Assembly (NCBI RefSeq): GCF_000002235.5
Contig: NW_022145615.1
Span: 11,722,891 to 11,786,890, forward strand
Reading direction: 5' to 3'
Source: Strongylocentrotus purpuratus
Taxonomy: Eukaryota; Echinodermata; Echinoidea; Camarodonta; Strongylocentrotidae
DNA length: 64,000 nt
Under the pieces are notes generated by a model, which had not been told where the DNA came from, did not search any database, and saw only the letters and a program-made list of their open reading frames with translations. Below, in pieces: positions 35,501-47,600 of this stretch; the stretch's first letter is position 1; each line of letters begins with the position of its first letter. The position numbers and the translations under genes were made by a program.

Positions 35501-38500
35501 CACACTATTTATAGAAGAAGCGTTACTTTGCCTTTGCGAGTAGTCTGGTCAGCTTGTGAGGGAGTTGAACCGCACATAACAAGCTTTCAGGCTTCTGTGG
35601 GCAAGTTTTCCCGCTTGGCAATCCCAGCTAGTCGAATGACTCGAATCTCTGCAGACGAAGGCTTGTTACTCATGAGGTTCGACCATGGTTCTTAAAATTA
35701 GATGTGACACATCCAGTGATAAGGCCATGGGGTACTTTTAAGCCAACATGTGTACTTACAGTCTGCGAGCGGAGCACGTTAACGTTAACAGTTCAGTTAA
35801 CCCCCATTGGTCACTATAAAGCCTCATAAAGATTAAAAAAGTAGTCTGCTAGCACTGTACGTCCACAGCACACTTTGTTTCAACTTCTATTAACCCATTA
35901 AATACCAAGCTTCAGATAGATCATAGGGGCCTTTTTTCTTTTTTTTAACAATTATGTACAGTACGTACATGTACATCGTCGTAAAGGAGACAGAAGTATT
36001 ATTGAATACTTTTTTTTTTTTATTGTAAATTGTATTTTCCTTCCTAAAGGACAATTTCCATTTGAAAATTTGAAAGGAGCCCTTACAGAAAAGGGTTGCC
36101 TTTAATATTTAATGCCCATTAGGCCTTCATGCAGTAATTAGAGTGGTAGCAATTACATGTGCAAAGATATTTACCGGGTTTAAAGGGCAACCTGTAAGCT
36201 ACTCCTCGGGCTGAAGAGTGAAATCAATAGTCTGCACGGCTATCTTGTATACACATGCATTACTTTACTTTTTTTCGGCGGAAGCAAATGTTAAAAGGTC
36301 ATTATTTGTTAAGTGTTGAATTCCGAGTACCAGCAGACTAGGAAATAGGAATGTTACATTAATACGTATCATGGATTTGTCCACAAGTACAGCTTTATGA
36401 AGATTTGTAACACCATACACATGTACATTTACATGTACATACAAATCAAACAGTGTATGAAAGTAAATAACCGATAGTATACTCCAGTCACTTGAATACA
36501 TGATTCACACCCGTATGAGATACGTTTTTCCCCTTTTTTTGGGGGGGGGGGGGTGGAAGGGGCAGGGAATACCCCCCCCCCCCTTCTAAAAGAAAAAAAA
36601 ATTAAAACAAAAACTATATTTCACACTGCTGTTATAAAGCAGGCAGGTTGTCAAATAATAAATATATTTGCTTCCATACATTTACATGCCGATATAATCC
36701 TTTTCAATTCTACAAGCAGGAATTTACAAGACGATTTTGAAGTGCTGTGTATGAAAATGATATGCTCAACAAAGAAGTTATAAAATGTACCCCAGTACTT
36801 ATTTTATATTTCTTATGACACTTAATTTTTACCATACTACATGCATTTAATACCGTAAGTAACGTTGTATAAACCGCCCTCGTGTATTAACTGCACCCCT
36901 CTTTTTCGCCTTTCATTAAAAATGCAGATGAATGTGTAAGATCATTAATGTAAATTAAAAAACAGTAGAGGACCTCTAGGACCTCTAGGATAGAACCTTG
37001 TGGTACGCTGTGCGTAATAGAAGAAAAATTGGAGAAATTATTATTATAAACTACATATTGAGATCTATTAGAAAGATTACTTTCAAACCAAGATGACAGA
37101 CAAATTTGAGTGTTGTTCTAGTTTCCGAGTGGTGAGTTAACACACCGATTACTGAGCTGGGAGACATGGCCAGGCATAGTGCCAGGTGGAGAGGCATAAA
37201 TCGATACTTTTTAAAAAAAAAAGTGCGGTTACAACGTTAATTTCGGTAAAGTAGATTATTACAATCTTCCCTACATTCATCTTTCTCCAAATTTAATATT
37301 TGCAGGACCCTACACCTCAGGACGCTCCTTCTGATACTGAGAGCCGGCAACCTCAAGTTTCATCTGCATCAAAGTTTGGCTGGATCAAAGGAGTACTGGT
37401 AAGAATAATCATTTTCACTATTTAAGATCTCTCCAAAGGGATGAGGGATGCCATCCCTTTCAAAAATTCTGTCCACAATTTTTTGAACCCTTGAGAACTT
37501 TTTGTGCTTGAGCCTTGAGGGAAATTTTCATTCCCCTTGTGATATTCAAAGAGGTCCTCCATCTTTTTAGGTGAAAAGAAGTCTGATTAAAATAATTTGT
37601 GTGTCCTAGCATACACATGCATACAGTAGTTTTTCATTAAAAAAAAAAGGAAGAAGAAAGAAGAATTCACATCACACCAGTCCTCAAATCACTCCATTGG
37701 TCGCCCGTAGAAAAACGTGTTATTTTCAAGATTATTTTGCTATTATTTCACTGTATACATGGCTCTGCTCCGCAGTATAACATCGGCTTGATTAAGCATT
37801 ACTTTCCTTCTAGACAGCTACGTTCTCAAAACTCTGGCTTACTTGTTACTCCTAGGGTTAAAACAAAGTGGGGGGAGCGAACCTTCGCTCATGCTGGGCC
37901 TTCATTATGGAATACTCTCCCTCAATGGATTAAGAATAGCAGTTCTGCTGAAGTGTTAAAAAACAATCTTAAGAAATATATCTGTTTAATTTAGCTTATA
38001 ATTGATTACCATAACCTTTCGTGTCTGTACCTTTCCTATCACACTTTGTATAAATGTATCATGTATGTATTTCATCTCTTGCACAAGCTGCGCCTTGAGC
38101 ATTTGACTGTCAAGTGGATTTGACGCCTTATAAATCATATGTATTATTATTATTATTAATTGTTAAAGGGCAAGGCAGGCTGTAACAAATATTTAGAATT
38201 AAAGCTACATGTATACCGTACATTGATGTGTGTGTATTAAAGTGTGAGTATGCTCATTTTAATTATTAGGACAGCTGTAGGATGTTCCTTCGATGAAAGA
38301 TATCATTTTCATTATCATCTGTGATATTTGACACACACTCTATAGACTGATAATTCATCATCATGTTATTACCTATTCAGTGGCAGCATCAACAAGGCTA
38401 ATACCTTGTACAGGTACGGGTATATTGAAGATGTCTCCTCATTCATGCATTGTTGTTTTTTGTCTTTTCTAATGAATTTATAGTATATACTTTGTAAATA

Positions 38501-41500
38501 GATATATAAAATGTAGGTCAAAATGAGCTTGACTGTCGTAGAAATTATCATCTTTTTTTCTTCTTCTAATTTCTTTGCATTGTCATGATTGGATTCTTTG
38601 TAGATAAGATGTGTCTTGAATATCTGGGGTGTTATGCTGTTCCTGCGTCTCACATGGATTGTGGGCCAGGCTGGAATATGTAAGTATTAAAACTCATTGC
38701 TTTAATTACCAAGTAAAACTAGAAAAAGTATTTCAAGAAGAGCTTTAAAGGGCATTAAAGGCAGCTTCAAGTCATTTGCATTTTGCAGCCACCCCAAAGA
38801 ACTTTAAGATCAAAAGAACTTCAAGAATTATGCATTATGTGGAGTTCAACACTGAAAATGGGCTTAAAAATTGCTCTCCTGAACCTGTGCATCTGCCATA
38901 TCTCAAAGTGTGACATAATATACACCCCACCCCTCCCCTTACCCCCCCCCCCCCCCTGGAGCAGACATTTCAGATCCCAGACATTTCAGTTTGGACCAGT
39001 AGGAAATATACATGTAGTGTGGAGCACTACGTATTTGCCAATCGCTAATAATAAGGAATAGATACACTGTACATGTGCGTTCACAACAGAATACCTTTCA
39101 AAATAAATACAAAAGCATGAACTAGTAAAAAAAAAAAAATAGCAAATAAAAAGATGATATAAAGCTCCAAAATGTGGAAAATGTTGTAAATTCCTATCGT
39201 AGCACTTACTCTTTTTTTTGCTCTATTGAAAGCACTTTAAACAAAAATCAATGAAAGGGACAGATTCAGCCGCACTGGACATGTATTGAATATAATTAAA
39301 GTAGAAAACTGTATGCTTGCTGTGGTCATCCAATCTTCTTGGGTATGTTTACATTATATGATATGATTGTAGGGCCCTCAGGGAGAACAGTATGTATACC
39401 GATGAGGCTACCCTGGGTAAACAAGACATATTATTTTTACCGGTATTATTATTATTATTATTATAACATGGGCTGTATATGTAATAGACCGTTGACATGG
39501 ACAGGTTGTATTGTTGTTTCTGTATTTTGATGATTCTAGAATCCGTCAATACACAACTGTGTCTATTTGTTTCTTTTATAAGTTTCTTTTTCATCTTTGA
39601 CAATTAACTCTCATGACCAGGGCCCTGTCTTTAAAGGAAACCAAAACCTTCATACTAAGTTACTTTTATTGTAAAGTTTAAGATATTTGAAAAATATCAG
39701 TGAAAATTTGAACAAAATCGGGCAAGGAATAAGGAAGTAAGAGCTTTTTTAAATTACTAGTCACTAGAGGGCGGTATTCAATTTGATGACATCATCTGTG
39801 GACAACTCTCCATGCCTTTTGTACATCAAATTTCATGTTTTTCCTTCTTTCTTGTGATTGAGATAATGTACTCCCCTGAAAGCAAGATATAGGATGCAAA
39901 ATGATATTCTACTTCACATGTTATGAAGTCGGATCAAGAACACAAATAAATACAAAGAAAACAACAAAATTGTGAAATTTTATGTACAAAATGCATGGAG
40001 AGTTGTTCACAGATGATGTCATCAAATTGAATACCACCCTCTATTGACTAGTCATTTCAAAAAGCTCTAACTTTCTTATTCCTTGCCCGATTTTGTTCAA
40101 ATTTTCACTGATTTTATTCAAATCTTATAAACTTTACAATAAAAGTAACTTAGTATGAAGGTTTTGGTTTCCTTTAATTTAAAGAGTTGCTATCAATCGC
40201 AACTTATGCAGGTACATGTACATACGAGATAGGAGACTGCCAACTTGTGATTGATTGGAGGATTTATAAATGATTTGGATCAATCGTGACTCTTCATAGG
40301 ACATTCCCTTAAAATGGAGTATACTCAACTGTTCTGAACTTAACTGGTCTGGATTAAATGCATGAGACATTATTAATTCTTTCGAGTGCCAAGCTTCCCT
40401 GCCTGGAATTGGAGCACTAGACTATAATTGAATGATGATAAGTGTAATAATACACTCTAACAAGCTCAGATACAATGTACTCTGAATGTTGAAGAGCAGT
40501 GGGTAAAAAGGCAACCTTATAGTGTAGATAATTTTCCTCAAAGATCTTATTATCGCTTTAGGTCTATACAGGTCAGCTTTATGGAATAGCTGAAATATCA
40601 AGGGGGGGGGAAATAATGCTTTATTTCAGATTTCATAACATTACACATACTGCTCTCATTTTTCATAGTTTGAACGTTATTTTTATCAGTTTACAATCTT
40701 ATTATTACCACATGTACATATGTATTATCAATATCAGGATCATTATTGATATCATCATCACTAATAATGTCGTAATTATTGTTAATGTTTTGCCCTTTCT
40801 TTCCCAGTATATGCAAGTGTGATTGTCTTGATGTCTGCTGTTGTCACCACTCTCACTACTCTCTCCATGTCAGCCATCTGTACCAATGGGGAGGTCAAAG
40901 GAGGTAAAGTGTGGTTGTACACCATTCTCTTTTCTTGTATTTGTACATATCGAGGGGTCAGTGACACAAAGACGTAACTCCATTTTGGCCATTTTGAGAA
41001 AAAGTGGTTTATGTGTCACTGAGCACTTGGGCCTTAGGGAGTTAAGTCTTTGTTTCACTAGCCATTGACTTCAATGGGGTGTTGGGTGGAGTTTGTAAAG
41101 TCTTTGTGTTTTCTGGAAAGCCCACATATTTCTGAACATAAAAATACTAATTTTGGCAAAATATGGAGTTACGTCTTTGTGTGTCACTGAACCCTCAATA
41201 TGATGGTTGCAAATTAATTTTGGTATTCATTGCCATAGCGCATGTGTGAATAAATCAGTTAATTTATTGAAATAATACTTTTGAACCCTTGTACAGTTTG
41301 AAATCGAACTCAACTACTGTAGCACCAAGTCATTGAACGTTTGAGCAATGCGTTTTAATCGGATATTGCTCAAACTTTCACTAATTTGTTTCTCTTGTTT
41401 TCTGCTTTTATTGATAACTATCAGGGTGGCTTTAAAGGTAATACAAAGTTTTGGCATGGGGTCATGAATTTGGTTCAAATGAACATATTGGAAGAATACG

Positions 41501-44500
41501 CGATCCTACAATATTCAGTGATCGTTGTCGCTGTTGAAATCGAGTCTAAAGTTATGAAATTGTATATAATAAACTCTTCATTTTGTATAGCTCCCTCTCT
41601 AGGTCAAGATATTAATTAAGCTATAAAACAATGTTTCTTGGCTAAAATCGACCGATTAGCTATTCCCGTTTGGAAATTATATATTACAACTAGAAATTCT
41701 GAGATTTTCATGGTCGCAGTTACCATTGTACGGCTATAGGCGCTATTTGAAAATTTAATCAAAGCACCGGTTCATTTTTATATTAATTTTTTCTCGAAAG
41801 CAGAAGTGTTTTAGAGGCTAAATTTGTTAGTGCTCATAAAACATCCACAGGGGCATCCAAATGTATCAAAATTGTAAAGAATTACTATCCACCCAATTTT
41901 CAAAATTCCCGAAACTTTGTATTACCTTTAATCCTTTAATCAAGGAAATGGGTTTTCAGCCCATTTTACTTTTAACCAACTTTACATGTATGCATTACCT
42001 TTAAGATTGGATTTCATAAGTTACCATGGCAACTCACAATCACAATGAAGCAAAGTCATCCAGAATTATGGCTTGCCTGTGGCTAGTCATCCTTCACCAG
42101 ATTGACACGATCAATTTTCCAATCCATTATCCCATCCATCCGTGTTTCCTGGATACCCAAATCTGTGGATGATCATGATGAACAAAATTCATTATGAAAA
42201 TCTTTGCTTTTGTGGGAAAAAGTGTCACATTACTGGTTTTATAGCATTAATTTACTTGGTGTTAATGGTGTACAGTATATATTTCATTGTTAAAATTATT
42301 GCTTTTATAGGGAATAGTATATCACTATCATGGTTTTACAGGGTTTACTTGGTTATAACTTGGGTTTGCATTGTAACTTAATACACATGTACATGATCTC
42401 GGTTTAGGTTATCTGGTTATCTTTCGTCTGTTTGTTTGTTTTGTTGATTTTTTTAATCCTTCAATTAAAGTCATTGAGACCATGGTTTTGAAGAAGACCA
42501 TTCTCTTAGGAAGACTCGATTAACTTTCTCTTCCAGTATTGCAAGCTCAAAATAGTGTTAAATAATGTAGATCACAGATGATCCTACAAGTCTGTGATGA
42601 GCCCTTTCAGGTCAGGATTTATGTTTAGGGCTAAATTGTTCACATATTGTTCTTCAAATTGGCCACAATGATATTTTCCTTTTATTGCTACATTGTTCAC
42701 ATAATATATATCTTTGAAAATAATATACTCGGACGAGAATGTTGTTGGGACGTTGAATAAACTGCAAATTTTGATAGAAAAGCAGTTACTTTGGATCTCC
42801 CAATGTGTTGCCAATGTAAGGATTGTACTGCTTATTTTCCTGTATGAAATTGTGAGCGTCTTATGCGGTATAGTCATGAAACAAAAAATGGATGCTCCGT
42901 GTGCAGAAATTGTTGCCCTTGCATGATGTGGCATATTTGTTAGGGCTCATAATCACAAGTTATTGAGCCAAACCACATAATGTGGAATGGTTAATACCAA
43001 AGAGTTCAAAAAGAGTTTGATGAAACAACCAAACCATCATCATGAAATTGATGATGGCAATCTAAATTCTAAATGTCTGTAGGTTGCATATATAAAAAAT
43101 TGCACTCTGTTAATTTTAGATAGACATACACACATGATATGCGCTATTGTTCTTATACTTTTATATTGAATTATTATATAATATATCAAATTAGATGAAA
43201 TTTGGCTTAGAGCTTCATGTCATAATTGTTTTTTTGAGCGATAATACTCTCCATGATAATCTGTTATAGCATGCTGAATACAGTACTAATGAATGGCTTA
43301 TTAATAAATGAGAGATGAATGCAGTCTTTATTGGGATAATTATTGCAGTTTAATAGATAATGTCACTTTATATTCATTTTTTAATTCATTCTATTTTTTT
43401 CTGGGGGAATACAATCATCCACACTGATGTCAATTGTCAAAAAAAATTGCCAAATGCAAAAGTTTGTTGATTATATCCTCTTAATCAAATAATTTATGCA
43501 CTTTTAAAGATCATCTTTTCCCTTTGACAAATTTTGATCAAATAAGTATTTCAATTATCAATATTTTTCACCTAATTTAATTATTTTTGCACTTAAAAAG
43601 TTGCAATTTTCCTGTCAATGCAATTTAAACAGGTGAGTATTTTCATCAATAAAATTTCATGCCCAGATTTCTCTTTGAATGCTACTTGTTTTGAACCAGT
43701 TTGTTAATTTGGAATTGTTTTAATTGACAAATTGTCAAAACAATTATAATTAGAAAATGCCGGCGTGTAAGTCTTAATTTTCTGATTATCAAAATGATTC
43801 CACATTTGTATACATGTGGATTTGTGTCATTGTTTTTAAATAGTTTTATTTCATTCTGTCTGTCTCTCTTTCTTTCTTTCCACTCTAATACTCTCTTTTA
43901 CTCTTTCTTTTATTCCTTCTTTCTTAGTCTTTTTGTGTCTTTTTTTTTTTATTCGATGTTTTGCTGTTTTCATTTTATTCCTCTCTCTAACTTTGGCCAG
44001 ATCTTTGCCCATTGGATTTTAATTAAAGACATTAGGGACCATGAGCAGAATCGGCTTGTCTGATCCTGCTCATTATTTTGTTTTCCTCTTATTTTTGTCT
44101 TCTTATTCTTAATTTTTAGGATTATCAAGATTATTTTGTGGTCTTTTCCCTATTATTGTACTCTCCTTCCTCTCTTGCAGTTGGCCTTTAAAATAACGAG
44201 ACTAATAAGGCCCGAGTGCTGACTCACAACCTGTTTTGGTACATGCACCTTTGCTCCTAGGAATCAAAGACTCTGTGCTCGGTTCTGAAAACATGAATAA
44301 AGTGATTAATGAATAAAAGACAGGTTGGAAATGTCAGCAGTGCCAGAAGAAAATGTGAAGGTTATTGTATGTGGCCCCACTGTTTGGATTTTAAATGCAA
44401 TCCCTTTATTTATAGATCACTTCAAAGTGCATGCATAAAAGGACTGGCTTTGTGAGCCACATCAAAAACTGTGTACCTCTCCCCTTCTCTATCTGTCTGT

Positions 44501-44513
44501 CTCTCTCTGTCTG

Positions 44514-44544
<31 letters not shown>

Positions 44545-44554
44545 GTCTGTCTGT

Positions 44555-44626
<72 letters not shown>

Positions 44627-47600
44627 TTTCTCTCTCTCTCTCTTTCTCTTCCTCTGCCTCTCTTTCTCTCTCTCTCTCTCTTTCTCTCACTTTCTTTCTC
44701 TCTCTCTCCCTCTCAGTTCTTACTGGTATGCTATTTATAATGCTATACACTGTTTTCTCAGACGCACATTGTATTGTATGAAATATAAACACAAGTACTT
44801 TACTGTCTAGCACTTGCAGATTAACCTGATTATTAGGCTTACTTTTTGTTTAATCTACAAATGGATGTGAAAGAGGATACTGTGATGTACAGTACATGTA
44901 CATTTATCTTCTGAAGAACAAGTGAAAGAACATTTTATTGTGAGATATTTTGTCAAGATATTAATGCTTGCGAACAAGAATGTTCAGAATACATGTCAGG
45001 TCTTTGCATACATTGCTTGCATTTCCCTTTCAGGTAACACTTCTGATAAAACAACTTAATTATAATTCTGATTTTCATGGATTTTGCATTTCTTCCTCAT
45101 AGTGAAAGAATTGATAAATCGACATAACTTATTTGCGATTAAAATGTCTGTTGTTTAAGCTCATCATAACAAATTATTGGCTTAAAGACGACTTTAATTT
45201 CATACATGTACCAGTACATGTAGCTGACCATTATTACTTGTACATGTACAAATTGAAGTCCTCTTCTTTCTTTCTCTTTCTCCAAGCTCTTTATCCTCTT
45301 CTCCTCCTTGCCTATCCCTTTCTTCCTTTCTTCTATTTATAATGTATAAATGTACTTGTGTATTCGGGCGTACCATTACGAGCTTTGCTAATATCGGGAT
45401 TTGCGCCTTCTTCCCTCCAATACTTTGATTATATTTACGTTCCTACGTTTAAATTGTATTGTTTGAACAGATGTCAAGTATGTTGTCAAATTGAATGGAA
45501 GAAACTAAATTTTCATTTGAATTTAATTTTATTGAATAATAAATCTTCAAAGAAACATTCCATGCTTTGATTGATTAATTGACTCTTCCTTTTTTGAGGC
45601 AATCCAAGATGATTTCAGTGTTATTCCTGTTTGTTTCTAGGTGGGGCCTATTACATGATATCCCGTAGCTTGGGTCCGGAGTTTGGAGGTTCCATCGGGC
45701 TGATCTTCTCCGTTGCTAACACCATCGCCGTTGCTATGTACGTCGTTGGTTTCTCGGAGACGGTCGCTCTCCTGCTAAAGGTTAGTTTGGTATTCCATCA
45801 AGTATCAATCTCAACTAAATGATTATTTCACTCAGTTACAGATGCACTTTCAAAATGAAATTGAGACTGAGATTGAGTTTTAGTATGCTGAATACAGTAC
45901 TAATGAATGGAAATAATGAATTAATTAGAGATGAATGCAGTCTTTAGTGAGATAATTATTGCAGTTAGATAAAGTGAGTAAAAAAGGAAACAATCAGATG
46001 CGCTCCTTTGGTGAAAAATACTGTTCACAAGGGAAAATGGGATCTTCATCAACAGGTTTAATATACAGGTTGCTATGAAAGCACTTTTCAATTGTATATG
46101 TAGATGAATACCATTTAGGAGCAAATGCTTAAAAAATGTAAATTTTGTACTTTTGCATGAGCTAGTATGCACAACATCCGTTGATCGTTTATTCCCTTTA
46201 TACATAAATGAATTTGTATCTAGGCTTAATTTGCTGGAGCTATTTTTTGTTTTTTTTGTTTTGTTGTTGCTTCACATAGACGGTACATAAATGGTACAAA
46301 GGATATTGAACTGAAACAAATCAAATACAGTGTACATCATTATGCCATTAAAACCTTGTTTTCTCTTGGTGTGGGAAACCGCCTTTTAAGAAAATGAAGA
46401 CAAAAATTCAACCACCGCAACAAAATTAAATGTCACAAGCATAGTGCCATTCACATTGCCGTCTTTTTCAACACACAAATAAGTTAGTATGCCTAGGGGC
46501 ATGACTTGTACTGAGCCATTTGTGTCACCTCTGCCATTCATTTACATGTGAAATAGCATCTATAGGTGGTTTACCGCATGACGTGTGAATGACACTTCAT
46601 GCAGGCTTTGTGAAACTGGTGGTAGGGGGCGAGGAGACAGGGAAAGGGGGTAGGTACGACCTTTATAAGGTGCAAAGCAGGAACCTGCGTTTGTAGATGC
46701 GGCCATGGTGAAGATTGATGCACTGAGTCACTGTATACAGTCAATACCATGGGCTGTTTAAAGGGGGTACTCCTGTGAAAGATATTCAGATTAATTCTTC
46801 ATGTTTATAAACCGATAACAAGATTCTTCTTTAGACCCCTGCACCACATACTTTCACCAGTACATGTATGCATCTCTGATTTTCTGCTTTCTTCTAAAGT
46901 AGTTGTTATCAAGTAGCTTGTAATCAAGGTTGGATTCCCCTTTATGAGGAGGAATATTTTACTTGAAGCATTAATGATGTACTTGTGCCTATAAAATAGT
47001 CCATGGTTTCTTGAACAGCAATATAGTTTGCTCCTTTTTCATACCCCATTCACAATGGAGAAACTGTCATCAGACCAAGGATAGACCAAACAAAAAATAG
47101 TATTACCGTAGCTCTGATGGCCAAGACTAAGAGTCAGTTAGTGGGTTTTGAATCAGTTTGGCCGTGTCAATGAGATATTACGGACATTCCCGGTCCTTGT
47201 TTCCCACAGAAGTTAACTTGTGTTAAAGCATTCTTTCTTTACTTTCTTTGACAAAATAAGTGAACCAAATTAGTTTTCAAGTCTGAAGAGGAATTAACTG
47301 TGTATCAAGAGTAATTATTGTATGCAGATTTCTCAACAAGGATGCAATTTTAATCCACCACACTTCTCTTCTATAAATCATTTAACTTTGAAAGGATGCA
47401 ATTTCGCCAGGGTTTATTTCCAATATAACCAATCAATTCTAAGCTGATATCACATGCAATACATCAGCATTTGTGGCTTGCATCCTTAATCTGTAAATGT
47501 GGTTAAATACAGAGACCGAAATGAGAGAAGTTGTACTGCTACATGTCTGAAGTTAATATTGATTTTTTGGTATTGATGTACAAAGACCCTGTCAATATAA

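Larger units (their letters stand above)
29581..37305 (+). other. NKCC-like intron 1
   Basis: Contains degenerate telomere-like CCCTAA runs (30384-30431), a repeat based on CGTTATA-ACGAGGTCC (30670-30795 and 31918-32010) interrupted by a TTAA fold-back element, and two LINE reverse-transcriptase fragments. A MITE lies at 34247-34570, with G tracts near 33300, 33450 and 36540. ACATGTAC words are very frequent. No coding exon seen. Confidence 0.6.
40904..45640 (+). other. NKCC-like intron 4
   Basis: Besides the listed transposons and the CT tract it is AT-rich DNA without recognised features. A partial GGGGAAGTCCACCC-family copy (41340-41430) abuts the TTAA MITE at 41432. Confidence 0.6.

Noticed and set aside
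44406..44813. Open frames of 89-135 codons on both strands
   Set aside because: Products of the CT microsatellite (Ser-Leu or Glu-Arg repeats). The same holds near 5000-5300, 6870-7200 and 57664-58036.
45641..45780. Assignment to the thiazide-sensitive NCC (SLC12A3)
   Set aside because: The K+-site residue is Tyr, as in NKCC, where NCC has His.
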